A stretch of 64,000 bases of DNA from an uncultured Clostridia bacterium (GTDB taxonomy: Bacteria; Bacillota; Clostridia; Saccharofermentanales; Saccharofermentanaceae). The position numbers were made by a program, and so were the translations under genes. This document shows, piece after piece, positions 19,782 through 29,758 of this stretch. Positions within the stretch are counted from its first letter, which is position 1. Every line of letters starts with the position of its first letter. The notes beneath the pieces are model-generated. The model was not told the origin of the DNA. It did no database searches and saw nothing but the letters and a program-made list of their open reading frames with translations. Where the stretch lies: NCBI GenBank assembly GCA_947303185.1, contig CAMYXF010000001.1, positions 1 to 64,000 of the forward strand, written 5' to 3'.

Positions 19782-21155
19782 TCAAATCGTAACGGCGGTC
19801 ATGTCATAATCATCGGAGCAGTCCACGATCTTGGCATCTACGATCTCGCCGATCTTAAGCTCTTCTTCCTGTGAGGCAATATAAATGACAGGATCGACCT
19901 CAGGAGATTCGCCGTAACTTCTTCCAACATAGAATATTCCGTCATCGGATACGGAGCAGATAATTACCTTGGTAACGGTGCCAAGACGCTTCTTGGACTG
20001 CTCGCCCGAGATCTGCTTCTGGAGCTCATAGATCTCGTCATAGCGTCTCTGCTTTGTCTCGTCATCGATCTGGTCAGGCATGTCATAAGCCTTAGTTCCC
20101 TCTTCAGGCGAGAAAATAAAGCATCCGAGTCTGTCGAACTTCCACTTCCTAAGATTCTCCTTAAGCTCATTGAAGTCTTCTTCGGTCTCACCCGGGAAAC
20201 CGACCATGACCGTAGTTCTGATAATGCAGTCAGGCATAGCCTTCCTTATCATCTCAAGCCTTGAAGTGATGAGTTCAGAAGTATCCCTTCTGTGCATTGC
20301 CTTAAGGATCTTGTCAGATCCGTGCTGGATCGGGATATCCAGATAATGCGCAACCTTGGGATTATTAGCCATCTCTTCAATAAGGTCGGGCGTGATGCCG
20401 TCCATATAGCCGTACATAACACGGATGAGTTCGATTCCGTCTATCTCAGAAAGAGCTTTCAAAAGCTTGGTAAGGCTCCTTTCCTTATAAAGCTCAATAC
20501 CGTAGTTGGTCGTATCCTGCGCTGCAAGGACCAGTTCCTTCACACCTCTTGAAGCAATGATCTTTGCTTCTTCAACGATATCTTCCATAGGACGGGATAC
20601 AAACGGTCCCCTGATAAGCGGAATAGCGCAGAAGCTGCATCTGTTAAGACAGCCTTCACCGATCTTGAGCCATGCATATGCTTCGGTTGAAAGCTCTCTT
20701 TCTTTTACAAGATGTTTGTAGCCGCCTACGCCTGAGGTGAGGTTGATCTTCTCTGATTCTTTATCGAACTCGGAAGCAAGCTTTGCCGTGACGTCAACGA
20801 TATCGCCATAGTGAGCCGTTCCCAAAACAGCATCGACTTCGGGAAGTTCCTTAAGGATGTCTTCCGGATATCTCTGCGACAGGCATCCGGATACGATTAT
20901 CTTTTTAACATTGCCGTTCGGCACCTTGTAATCGGCAACTTCCAAGATAGCGTCAATCGCTTCCTTCTTTGCCGATTCGATAAAGCCGCATGTGTTGATT
21001 ACAACGATATCTGACTCCGGAACATCATTGATGACATTATATCCGGCCATCTTAAGCTCTGTGGACATGTTCTCACAGTCTATGAGATTTTTAGAGCACC
21101 CCAAAGCCAAAAGAGTTATCTTTACATCTTTATTTTCCAAATCAGTTTCCTCCAC
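19782..21155 (-). CDS. rimO: Ribosomal protein S12 methylthiotransferase
   Basis: LGCSKNLIDCE N-terminal motif; radical SAM EGCLNRCSFCAIPLIRGPFVSRP; C-terminal TRAM region. Confidence 0.93.
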   Translation of the reverse strand: MEETDLENKDVKITLLALGCSKNLIDCENMSTELKMAGYNVINDVPESDIVVINTCGFIESAKKEAIDAILEVADYKVPNGNVKKIIVSGCLSQRYPEDILKELPEVDAVLGTAHYGDIVDVTAKLASEFDKESEKINLTSGVGGYKHLVKERELSTEAYAWLKIGEGCLNRCSFCAIPLIRGPFVSRPMEDIVEEAKIIASRGVKELVLAAQDTTNYGIELYKERSLTKLLKALSEIDGIELIRVMYGYMDGITPDLIEEMANNPKVAHYLDIPIQHGSDKILKAMHRRDTSELITSRLEMIRKAMPDCIIRTTVMVGFPGETEEDFNELKENLRKWKFDRLGCFIFSPEEGTKAYDMPDQIDDETKQRRYDEIYELQKQISGEQSKKRLGTVTKVIICSVSDDGIFYVGRSYGESPEVDPVIYIASQEEELKIGEIVDAKIVDCSDDYDMTAVTI

Positions 21156-21249
21156 TTAACGGCTAATTACCAAACATATAAATAATATACCTTATCAACG
21201 TGATTATATAAGGCATCGCGAAAATACCAAGTATTATAACCTGAAATAA

Positions 21250-21283
21250 TAAAGCCCGCATCCGCAACTTAGGACACGGGCCT
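21250..21283 (-). terminator. Rho-independent terminator after recX
   Basis: GCCCGTGTCC...GGATGCGGGC then TTTATTATTTC on the minus strand. Confidence 0.6.
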
Positions 21284-21304
21284 TACCGGTAATTGTTCCA
21301 TTAT

Positions 21305-21766
21305 TCACTGTTCGAGATACAGTCTGAAAGCAGTTCTTGCTGCTTCTAATCCGTAACCTCTTTTGACGGCAAGCTTAATAAAATCATCTTCCCTGTCAGA
21401 AGTATCTTCGGTGGCACTTCCATATGTAGCTTCATAAAGGCTCTTACAGGTATTGATATCACTATCCAAACCTGAGACGACTTCATCGGCACAATCCGAA
21501 CTGATTCCTGCTTCAAGAAGACGCGAGTATATGTAGTGCTTGCTCTCTTGTTTTCTGCCTGAACGTGCCGCAAGAACCTTGCGCGATGCACGCATATCAT
21601 CAATGTATCCGGTATCGATCAGATGCTTAACTGCACTTGAAGCTACTGCTTCAGAATACCCCTTCTGGATAAGATAGATCCTTATCTTACCGGAAGAATA
21701 TATACCGGTTCCGATATGCCTGATCGCACAGGTCACGGCTTCCTTGGTCGAAATATTATCAGACAT
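21305..21766 (-). CDS. recX: Regulatory protein RecX
   Basis: RecX-like three-helix repeats ([34 protein letters not shown]); immediately downstream of and overlapping recA. Confidence 0.85.
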   Translation of the reverse strand: MSDNISTKEAVTCAIRHIGTGIYSSGKIRIYLIQKGYSEAVASSAVKHLIDTGYIDDMRASRKVLAARSGRKQESKHYIYSRLLEAGISSDCADEVVSGLDSDINTCKSLYEATYGSATEDTSDREDDFIKLAVKRGYGLEAARTAFRLYLEQ

Positions 21767-22886
21767 CGATTCCTAAAATATCGTCATCATCAGAGTCGTC
21801 TTCGGGTGCTTCAACAGCAGCGCCTGCTGCAATATCTGCATCGTCATCTTCTGCAGGCATGTAGGACTCTCTGATCTTCTCTTCGATCTCATCCTTAACA
21901 TCAGGATGGTCGATAAGGAACTGCTTGGCAGCATCTCTTCCCTGAGCGATCTTTGATCCGTTATATGCGAACCAGGATCCGCTCTTATCAATGATGTTAT
22001 TCTCAACACCAAGGTCGATAATGCATCCTTCGGATGAAACGCCCTTGCCGTACATAATGTCGAACTCAGCTTCCTTGAACGGCGGAGCGACCTTATTCTT
22101 GACTACCTTAACTCTTGTATGGCTTCCGACTACGTCTGTACCGTTACGGAGTGTCTCAACCTTTCTTACATCAAGTCTAACTGATGCATAGAACTTGAGA
22201 GCACGTCCACCAGGTGTGGTCTCAGGGTTACCGAACATAACTCCGACCTTCTCACGCAACTGGTTGATGAAGATGCAGATCGTATTTGACTTGGAAACAA
22301 CAGGAGCGAGCTTTCTTAAAGCCTGGCTCATGAGTCTTGCCTGAAGACCTACGTGGGAATCACCCATCTCGCCTTCGATCTCTGCTCTCGGAACGAGTGC
22401 GGCAACTGAGTCGATAACTACAACATCAATGCATCCGCTTCTTACGAGAGTCTCGCAGATCTCGAGTGCCTGCTCACCTGTATCAGGCTGTGACAAGAGA
22501 AGATTATCAACATCAACTCCGATATTGCCTGCATAAACCGGATCTAAAGCATGCTCTGCATCGATGAATGCGCATGTGCCGCCCATCTTCTGTGCTTCAG
22601 CAACACAGTGGAGTGCTACTGTGGTCTTACCTGAAGATTCAGGTCCGTAGATCTCAATGATTCTTCCTCTGGGAAGTCCGCCGATACCAAGTGCGATATC
22701 AAGTGTCAGAGCACCTGTAGGAATGGTATCGATCTCAACCTGTGACTTATCGCCTAAACGCATTACGGCACCCTGGCCGAACTGCTTCTCTATCTGCGCC
22801 ATAGCGGCGTCAAGAGCTTTCCTTCTCTCATCCTTGTCCTGAACCTGGGCAACTGAACCCTTAGCGGCATTCTTACTCTTAGCCAT
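21759..22886 (-). CDS. recA: Recombinase A
   Basis: [66 protein letters not shown]. Confidence 0.98.
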   Translation of the reverse strand: MAKSKNAAKGSVAQVQDKDERRKALDAAMAQIEKQFGQGAVMRLGDKSQVEIDTIPTGALTLDIALGIGGLPRGRIIEIYGPESSGKTTVALHCVAEAQKMGGTCAFIDAEHALDPVYAGNIGVDVDNLLLSQPDTGEQALEICETLVRSGCIDVVVIDSVAALVPRAEIEGEMGDSHVGLQARLMSQALRKLAPVVSKSNTICIFINQLREKVGVMFGNPETTPGGRALKFYASVRLDVRKVETLRNGTDVVGSHTRVKVVKNKVAPPFKEAEFDIMYGKGVSSEGCIIDLGVENNIIDKSGSWFAYNGSKIAQGRDAAKQFLIDHPDVKDEIEEKIRESYMPAEDDDADIAAGAAVEAPEDDSDDDDILGIDV

Positions 22887-22909
22887 ATTGTCCTCCGAAA
22901 AATAGTATT

Positions 22910-22921
22910 GAACATTTGTTC
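22910..22921. promoter_or_regulatory. LexA (DinR)-type SOS box upstream of recA
   Basis: GAACATTTGTTC, exact match to GAACN4GTTC, 24-35 bp upstream of the recA start. Confidence 0.7.
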
Positions 22922-23171
22922 TTCATTTATGAGTTAATTCTATGTTTATGATACACTTTTGTCAACCAAATTAACCTCCGAAATTAGAACAAATACCGAC
23001 AAGACCCATTAATCGTACACAACGTTTTAAGAGTCCTTATTTTTCTTGGGATTCAGCCATTCTGAAATTGCCAAAACAGGGGTCTTATTCACAGGTTTCC
23101 GGCAAAACCCGACAAAAACCTACAAATTCTGTAATTAAACCGACAAAAAAGCCGACAAGAAATTCAGGCGT

Positions 23172-24131
23172 TTAATAACCTTTGCTCTTATCAATCAGAT
23201 TCTTTAAAGGAAGTCCCTTACCATAGTTAAGAAGATTCTCACAGAACAAATCAACATTAACATCCAATGTATGTTCCAAAGTGAGATTACCTGCCACATG
23301 AGGAGTAATGATGAGGTTCTTTGTATTCCAGAGTCTGCTGTCATCAGGAAGCGGCTCAGCCTTAAATACATCCAGAGCAGCGCCTGCAAGTCTTCCCGAC
23401 TCAAGGCTGTCAGCTATGGCATCTTCATCAACTGCAGAACCTCTGCCGACATTAACGACATAAGCACCATCCGGAAGGAGCGCTATTCTCTCACGTGAAA
23501 GGATATCCCTGGTCTCAGGAGTATCAGGCAGGCTCATTACCAGAAGATCTGTTTCAGGCAAAAGCTCATCAAGAGCATCGATCTTATACACGCGGTCGTA
23601 AGATTTATCCTCACATATTCCGCTTCTGCAAACACCGATAATGCTGCGGGGCTCAAACGCCTTTGCTCTTCTTGCAAAGCAGCAGCCTATGTCACCTGTT
23701 CCCAGAACTAAGATCCTTGAATCCTTAAGTGATCTCTGCGGCTGAGGAGCAGACCAGTTATGTTTAAGCGACTCGCTGTACGAATAATCCAGTTTTCGCA
23801 TCATCAAAAGAGATACTGCAATGATGTGCTCTGCTATGGTCACGCCGTAAGCGCCTGTTGAGTTCGTGATAAGACAGTCTTCGTTTGCGAACACACCGGG
23901 CTTCATAAGATAATCAACGCCTGCTGACGGTACGGCAAGCCACTTAAGGTTCTTATTGCGTGCGGCATTACCCATGCCAAAGCCGTAGATGATATCGCAG
24001 TCCTGATAGTCATCAGGGATCTCGGCTTCTGATTCAACGAAGAGAACACTGCCTCCGATTTCGGAAGCATTCTTCAGGATATGTTCTTTGTGGTGCTCTT
24101 TAAGCAGTTTGTTGATTACAAGTATTTTCAT
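23172..24131 (-). CDS. D-isomer-specific 2-hydroxyacid dehydrogenase family protein
   Basis: Rossmann motif VLGTGDIGCCFARRAKAF, VNVGRGSAVDEDAIADSLESGRLAGAALDVFKAEPLP, PHVAG. Confidence 0.85.
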   Translation of the reverse strand: MKILVINKLLKEHHKEHILKNASEIGGSVLFVESEAEIPDDYQDCDIIYGFGMGNAARNKNLKWLAVPSAGVDYLMKPGVFANEDCLITNSTGAYGVTIAEHIIAVSLLMMRKLDYSYSESLKHNWSAPQPQRSLKDSRILVLGTGDIGCCFARRAKAFEPRSIIGVCRSGICEDKSYDRVYKIDALDELLPETDLLVMSLPDTPETRDILSRERIALLPDGAYVVNVGRGSAVDEDAIADSLESGRLAGAALDVFKAEPLPDDSRLWNTKNLIITPHVAGNLTLEHTLDVNVDLFCENLLNYGKGLPLKNLIDKSKGY

Positions 24132-24310
24132 AATGAAGTCATAATAACATGCCTTACCTTTAAAACCATTCCCTTATAGAAAAGATGACATAAACAGTCT
24201 GATTGTTAATACGAAGTTCAAAATACTTATACAATTCTGACGAGGTTTGACTGATTTAAAATGCTATAATTTTTTCTATAAGAAATAAAATCTCTTTGGG
24301 AGGAAACCAT

Positions 24311-24916
24311 ATGAAGACAGAACTTATCAGTATTACCCCCGCCGGAACAGGCAAGGATAAAGCTTTGGAGCTTACAGAGAAAACAGGTGCTTTCTGCGGA
24401 CTCGACCATAAGTCAGCTCTCCGTCTTCGTTTACTTTCCGAAGAGCTCATCGAACTCATGCGTACCTTCACAGGCGAACTTAAAGGTGACTTCTGGCTTG
24501 AAGCAAAAGACAGTACAGTTGAAGTTCACCTGAAGACTGAGATCCCCATGGACCAACAGACAAAGAAAGAACTTCTCTCTGTATCCTCTACAGGTAAGAA
24601 CGCTGCAGCAAAGGGTTTCATGGGTAAGATCCGCGACATGATCTCAACAGCAACTCTTCCCGAAGATCCTGAGACAAAGGCCATGACAGAACAGGCACTC
24701 GGCTTAATGGCTCTCGGATGCCAGGCAGGTTCTTATTCAGGAAGCTATTCCTGGTCAATGAGCTCTTACGTAGCATCCATTGAAAAGGCAGAAGCAATCC
24801 AGGCTCAGGAAGCAAAGGACGAACTCGAGAAATCCATCGTTGCAAACCTTGCTGATGACGTCACGGTACACATCATCAACTCCAACGTTGAGATCACGAT
24901 CTACAAATCCTTCTGA
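24311..24916 (+). CDS. Protein with possible RsbW-type HATPase-like N-terminus
   Basis: ATG at 24311 after GGGAGG. ALRLRLLSEELIELMRTFTGELKGDFWLEAKDSTVEVHLKTEI resembles the N-box region of anti-sigma-factor-type kinases. Not confirmed. Confidence 0.45.
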   Translation: MKTELISITPAGTGKDKALELTEKTGAFCGLDHKSALRLRLLSEELIELMRTFTGELKGDFWLEAKDSTVEVHLKTEIPMDQQTKKELLSVSSTGKNAAAKGFMGKIRDMISTATLPEDPETKAMTEQALGLMALGCQAGSYSGSYSWSMSSYVASIEKAEAIQAQEAKDELEKSIVANLADDVTVHIINSNVEITIYKSF

Positions 24917-24940
24917 TCAGACTAAATAACTAAACATAAT

Positions 24941-24972
24941 AAAGGGGTGCCTCGATTTGAGACACCCCTTTT
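24941..24972. terminator. Bidirectional terminator
   Basis: AAAGGGGTGCCTC-GATTT-GAGACACCCCTTTT between convergent genes. Confidence 0.8.
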
Positions 24973-24984
24973 CATTGGTTCAAT

Positions 24985-25425
24985 TTAATTATCTTTCAGC
25001 CCCGGCGCACCGGATTCTTCTGCCCAGGATTTAGGGACATCGTCGATGCGGACATCTGCTATCGTGCAAATCTGGAACTTATCTTCGTAAACTATCTCGC
25101 CCGGTGAATTGGTATAAACAAGATAGTACGGATGGTTATATCTTTCGAGAAGCCAGAGGGCAGGACGGATCATCTTCATCATCTCTTCCGTATTCTCCAT
25201 CTTAAACCAGCAGATTACGGGTTCCTGGCGCATGCATGGTTCTGGCCACGGGAGATTTTCTGCAAACCATGAATCGATCTCACGGAAAAGAGAAGCATCT
25301 TCCTCATCCATCGTGTCATTCCTGATAAGGTCCCAGCACATGCTGAAGATGCCTTTTCCGGTCATGGTATTACGGGCTAATTCCTTTCCCTGTATCCTTA
25401 CGTATTTGTATTTCACGTTGGCCAT
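24985..25425 (-). CDS. Hypothetical protein (146 aa) downstream of the PP2C phosphatase
   Basis: Intact ORF with start 18 bp after the upstream stop region; no recognised family. Confidence 0.6.
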   Translation of the reverse strand: MANVKYKYVRIQGKELARNTMTGKGIFSMCWDLIRNDTMDEEDASLFREIDSWFAENLPWPEPCMRQEPVICWFKMENTEEMMKMIRPALWLLERYNHPYYLVYTNSPGEIVYEDKFQICTIADVRIDDVPKSWAEESGAPGLKDN

Positions 25426-25443
25426 ATAAGCACCTCGCGGAAA

Positions 25444-27426
25444 TCAGATCTTTTTTCGAAGTGTCAGACAATTCTTTCCGTCTTTATATTCGTACAGTAC
25501 TTCATCCATGGTCTTCTTGGTAATGAAGATTCCGAGGCCTCCGATCTCTCTATCCTCTGCTGACAAAGTAATATCAGGCTCTTCATTTGCAAGAGGGTCG
25601 TACTGTATTCCGGAGTCTTCGAAAACGATCTCGGCCACACCGTCAGTTATCTTCATCTTAATGGTAGCGTCACCTTCACCGCCCTTATCCTTATAAGCAT
25701 AATGGCAGATGTTTACATAGATCTCTTCTACGGCAACGCCGATCTGTGTCTGGGCCTTCATTGAGCTCTCGGCTGCTTCGAGCCTCTCATCTATAAAGCC
25801 CTGGACTTGATCAAGATTATTAACATCAGCTTTTACGGTAAGCTCGTCATAAACGGAATTATCAGTATTCATCGGTTCACCTCCGTGATACTTAAATGTC
25901 AGCATTGTGAGATCGTCGAACTGCGGTGCTCCCTTTACGAAGAGATCTACGCTGTATTTCATGTCGAAATCAATATCAACTGCAGATCTTTCTCCGTGGG
26001 AGTCATCGTTAAGCGATTTGAGCATCCTGTCCAGACCAAACAGTTCATTATTGCGGTTCGTCGCTTCGGCTACACCATCGGTGTAGAGGAAAATGATGTC
26101 ACCGGGATCAAGCTTTGTTTTGAATTCCTTGTACTTAATTCCTTCCATGCATCCGAGCGGAGGCGAATGCTTCTCTTTGAGAACATTGAAAGGCTCATTT
26201 CCCCTCTTGAAGATCGGATATTCATGACCAGCATTGGAATATGTAAGTTCGCCTGTGGAAATCTTTACGATACCGAGCCACACGGTAACGAACATGTTGA
26301 GTGAGTTTTTCTCACAAAGCTGGTCATTAATATTGCAGAGAATCCTGGCTGTGCTTCCTTCTTTACCCAATACGAGTGTCTGGCTCTTGAGCATTGCTTT
26401 GCTGACCATCATGTAAAGAGCGGCGGGAATGCCCTTTCCGGATACGTCGGCAATTACGAGTGCAAGGTGATCTTCATCGACCAGGAAGAAGTCGTAAAAG
26501 TCTCCGCCGACTTCCTTGGCAGGAGACATCGACGCGAAGATATCGAATTCATGTCTGTCAGGATAAGGCGGGAAAGTACTGGGCAGCATGGTTTCCTGTA
26601 TAGCAGCCGCCATGTGGAGTTCGTTTTCCTGTACGGATTTTTCCTGACCCTGAACAACGTTAAGAATACAGTAGATCAAAAGCAGCGTTATCATGTAGAC
26701 CGGACAAAGCAGCGACAGACCATAAACAAAGATGGAAATGACGCCAACACCAACCGGCACCAGTGTGTAAATGAACAGCGCAATGATCTGGTATCTCTTG
26801 AATCTTTTTCTGGTAATAATAACAAGAATAAGAGTAACGACAGTTACGGCAAACGAATAGATATACGCAATAGTAAACGTCGGGCTTCTGTGATATGTAC
26901 CACTCTCGTCTACAACAAACAGATATCCGAAGAATATATTGAGAAGCCTTACTAGAATCGCAATGCAAAGACCAATCCTGGATGCAACATCATACTTATG
27001 GCTCTGTTCCTTTTCGATGTTAAGGAACGTAAGGACATAACGCCAGAAAAGATAAACAACTATCGGTGTAACACAGTAGAATATCGTGTTGGCAGCAATG
27101 CACAACACTCTGAATTCAGCCTTTCCGTCCGTAAGCCAGCAGACCTCATCGGCATAAAGACCGACGAAAACCGTGACGATCATCATCAGGAAGTAATCAA
27201 GGTTTGCACCGTTCCATTGTTTATCCAGGACAGCACAGATGTAAAGAATGTAGCCGAGGATCATTGCACAAAGATCCATCGCAACATTCATAATAAAAAT
27301 CGGCGTCAGCTGCTCCGTATGAAGGAACAGCGCACCGCCGACTGCTAAAGCAAAACCTATCAGGAAAATTAAAGACCCCACCCAGGCCCTAATCTTAAAT
27401 CTTCTGGAATTAAGATCAACGCTCAT
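25444..27426 (-). CDS. 7TM sensor-SpoIIE-type PP2C phosphatase-HATPase fusion protein
   Basis: Seven or so N-terminal TM segments; PP2C motifs (EVGGDFYDFFLVDEDHLALVIADVSGKGIPAALYM, YTDGVAEATNRNNELFG); C-terminal RsbW-like VAVEEIYVNICHYAY...EDSGIQYDPL...IGGLGIFITKKTMDEVLYEY. Confidence 0.9.
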   Translation of the reverse strand: MSVDLNSRRFKIRAWVGSLIFLIGFALAVGGALFLHTEQLTPIFIMNVAMDLCAMILGYILYICAVLDKQWNGANLDYFLMMIVTVFVGLYADEVCWLTDGKAEFRVLCIAANTIFYCVTPIVVYLFWRYVLTFLNIEKEQSHKYDVASRIGLCIAILVRLLNIFFGYLFVVDESGTYHRSPTFTIAYIYSFAVTVVTLILVIITRKRFKRYQIIALFIYTLVPVGVGVISIFVYGLSLLCPVYMITLLLIYCILNVVQGQEKSVQENELHMAAAIQETMLPSTFPPYPDRHEFDIFASMSPAKEVGGDFYDFFLVDEDHLALVIADVSGKGIPAALYMMVSKAMLKSQTLVLGKEGSTARILCNINDQLCEKNSLNMFVTVWLGIVKISTGELTYSNAGHEYPIFKRGNEPFNVLKEKHSPPLGCMEGIKYKEFKTKLDPGDIIFLYTDGVAEATNRNNELFGLDRMLKSLNDDSHGERSAVDIDFDMKYSVDLFVKGAPQFDDLTMLTFKYHGGEPMNTDNSVYDELTVKADVNNLDQVQGFIDERLEAAESSMKAQTQIGVAVEEIYVNICHYAYKDKGGEGDATIKMKITDGVAEIVFEDSGIQYDPLANEEPDITLSAEDREIGGLGIFITKKTMDEVLYEYKDGKNCLTLRKKI

Positions 27427-27450
27427 AACCGTGAGGCCTCAAATAAGAAA

Positions 27451-27750
27451 TTACTCGATAGTTAAAATATCTGAGAATCCGGTTACTTCGAAGATTTCCA
27501 TGATCATCTCGTTAACGTTAGTAACCTTCATTCCGCCCTTCTTGGAAAGACTCTTGTGAGTAGCAAGGAGAACTCTGAGTCCTGCAGAAGAAATATACTC
27601 AAGAGCACTAAGGTCGAATACCAATTCATTAATAGTGTCGAGTACAGGGCTGAGCGCTGCATCAAGCTCTACGGAAGTATTTGTATCAAGTCTTCCTTCC
27701 AATGCGAAAACAGCTTTACCGTTTGTGATCGTCTTGTTGATATTCAGCAT
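27451..27750 (-). CDS. STAS-domain anti-sigma factor antagonist
   Basis: MLNINKTITNGKAVFALEGRLDTNTSVELDAALSPVL...LVFDLSALEYISSAGLRVLLATHKSL (phosphorylatable Ser in SSAGLR). SD AAGGAGG; start reassigned. Confidence 0.92.
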   Translation of the reverse strand: MLNINKTITNGKAVFALEGRLDTNTSVELDAALSPVLDTINELVFDLSALEYISSAGLRVLLATHKSLSKKGGMKVTNVNEMIMEIFEVTGFSDILTIE

Positions 27751-27844
27751 TTGAATACCTCCTTGTTCAGCACACATGCTTATTTTTTATATGTTTCAGT
27801 ATATCACAATAATTTTTGAACTTTCAAAACAAAGTATTAACAAA

Positions 27845-28510
27845 CTATCTCCCTTTTAATAAATATTCAGCGGATACCGGGAATTCAAAATAAGTATCCG
27901 GATATGGCTCATCCTTAAGGGTAAAATGCCACCATTCACAGTCGATCGGTTCAAAACCATTCCTCAGCATGCAGTTTCTTAATATCATCCTGTTGTTATA
28001 CTGCTCATCTGCGATGCCCCTGTAACCCGGATGTGAAACTTCACTGAACATATCAAAGGGACTTCCCATGTCAACTTCCTTGCCGGTTTTCATGTCAAGA
28101 AGTGTCAAGTCTATAGTGCTTCCCCTGCTGTGCGAGGATTTGGATGCAACATAGCCTTTGGAGAACAGTTCCTGCTTTACCAGATCAGGATAGAAGTATT
28201 CCTTCATGCGGACATCAGTATCTTCTATGCCCCACATTACGAAATGCTTTACGGCGCAGGCAGGCCTGTAGCAGTCAAACACCTTCATCCTGTAACCCTG
28301 TACATTAAGTTCGTTGCTTACTGTCTTAAGCGCCCTTGCCGCCTCTTTGGTGATTATTGCGCACGGCTGTTCATATCCGTCGATCTTATCGCCAATGAAA
28401 TTATAGGTGGAGTAATATCTGATCTCCTGAACGATCGAAGGAACATAGTCAGCAAGCAGTACAAAGCCTGAAGGGTCCATAGTTACTTTGCTTTTATAGT
28501 CTGTTTCCAT
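27845..28510 (-). CDS. D-alanyl-D-alanine dipeptidase, VanX/DdpX-like (M15D)
   Basis: YRPACAVKHF, SSHSRGSTIDLTL (SxHxxGxxxD), DCEWWHF (ExxWH). Confidence 0.85.
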   Translation of the reverse strand: METDYKSKVTMDPSGFVLLADYVPSIVQEIRYYSTYNFIGDKIDGYEQPCAIITKEAARALKTVSNELNVQGYRMKVFDCYRPACAVKHFVMWGIEDTDVRMKEYFYPDLVKQELFSKGYVASKSSHSRGSTIDLTLLDMKTGKEVDMGSPFDMFSEVSHPGYRGIADEQYNNRMILRNCMLRNGFEPIDCEWWHFTLKDEPYPDTYFEFPVSAEYLLKGR

Positions 28511-28552
28511 AAAAACTTCCTCCATGGAACCATTATAACAACAGCCGCTTAT

Positions 28553-29038
28553 TTACTTGTTAAGTAACTGTTCCAATTCTGTAAGCAATTTTGACTTCAT
28601 CGTCTCAAGTTCATCTGGAGAAGGACGGTTATCATCAGCATAGATCTCCGAAAACGGCATGCTCCAGACAGGGCCGACGCCGTTATGTCCGTAGTTGCCT
28701 ATATCCCCTTTTCTTCTGGGATAAAGATGCCAGTGGAGATGCGCATCTCCCATGCCGAGAAGCTCATAGTTCATCTTCTCGGGAGCAAATGCCTTAGCCG
28801 TTGCTTCGGCAACCATGGACATCTCCTGCATGAACTTGGTCCTCTCTTCCATATCAAGCTGAAAGAGCTCTGTATAGTTGTGATTCTTATAAAGGAATAA
28901 CGAATAGCCGTAGAAGTGCTGGTTATCACCTATAACGACATATCCGGTCTCAAGTTCTTTAACAAAATACGGATTGGTACCGTTCTTGATCATCTCAATG
29001 CGGTCGCATATCAAACACATAATCCTTTTATCCTCCAT
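28553..29038 (-). CDS. HIT-family protein
   Basis: Histidine triad AHLHWHLYPR; N-terminal CLICDRI. Confidence 0.85.
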   Translation of the reverse strand: MEDKRIMCLICDRIEMIKNGTNPYFVKELETGYVVIGDNQHFYGYSLFLYKNHNYTELFQLDMEERTKFMQEMSMVAEATAKAFAPEKMNYELLGMGDAHLHWHLYPRRKGDIGNYGHNGVGPVWSMPFSEIYADDNRPSPDELETMKSKLLTELEQLLNK

Positions 29039-29116
29039 CGTGAATTGATGATGTTCTAATTATATTGAAACATCTTTATTTTCTTCACTTGGGATAGAAA
29101 GAATATTAAGGCAATA

Positions 29117-29758
29117 TCAGATGTTCTTTTTGCGCCTTGAAGAATAAACAATGAAGTATACAGCGAGCACGCCAAGAAGGAATACCGCTGCAACCATCGT
29201 GATAATAAACCCGTTAAGACAGTATCCGGAGTATTGAGAAACAGTATTGCCGTTCGTCATATAAACATAAAATGCCATCAGAGATGAGCTAAGCACTGCC
29301 ATTGCTGCAATAAGCACCAGCAAAACCTTCCATCCCTTCCTCTTCTTAAGAGGAGTGAACTCAACCTTCTCGTGCTTATTGAGTTTTACCATCTCGTTTA
29401 TCTCTTCAATGTCTTTTTCCGTCTTAACGGAATCAAGGGCATAAACGATAACTGTAATAACTCCTACATATATAAATGCCATCCAGAAATTCGAAGGATA
29501 GAACCATCCGACGATAAAACCGAATGCGATGACGACAACGGATACGATCAGGTATTTGACCAGATACCCCACGATGATCGAGAACGAAGTCTTCTCGTCA
29601 AAAATATAGTTAATTACAGCCAGGATAAATGCCAGTCCGAAGAGCTCAAAGACAAGCTTAATCTCTTCAGTAAATCCAACTCCAGCAATCGAGAATGCGA
29701 AGACCGTCAGGATCATCAGGGCTGCAAAGATACATGTATCTCTTAATATCTTTCTCAT
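29117..29758 (-). CDS. DUF3021-like membrane protein
   Basis: Four N-terminal TM helices with YIFDEKTSFSI-type spacing; overlaps the upstream LytTR gene by 4 bp, as in LytTR-DUF3021 pairs. Confidence 0.6.
   Translation of the reverse strand: MRKILRDTCIFAALMILTVFAFSIAGVGFTEEIKLVFELFGLAFILAVINYIFDEKTSFSIIVGYLVKYLIVSVVVIAFGFIVGWFYPSNFWMAFIYVGVITVIVYALDSVKTEKDIEEINEMVKLNKHEKVEFTPLKKRKGWKVLLVLIAAMAVLSSSLMAFYVYMTNGNTVSQYSGYCLNGFIITMVAAVFLLGVLAVYFIVYSSRRKKNI

Noticed and set aside
23172-28510. Hydroxyacid dehydrogenase plus VanX-like gene as a cryptic van cluster
   Set aside because: They are separated by unrelated genes, no D-Ala-D-Lac ligase or VanRS is present, and the dehydrogenase is not clearly VanH-like.
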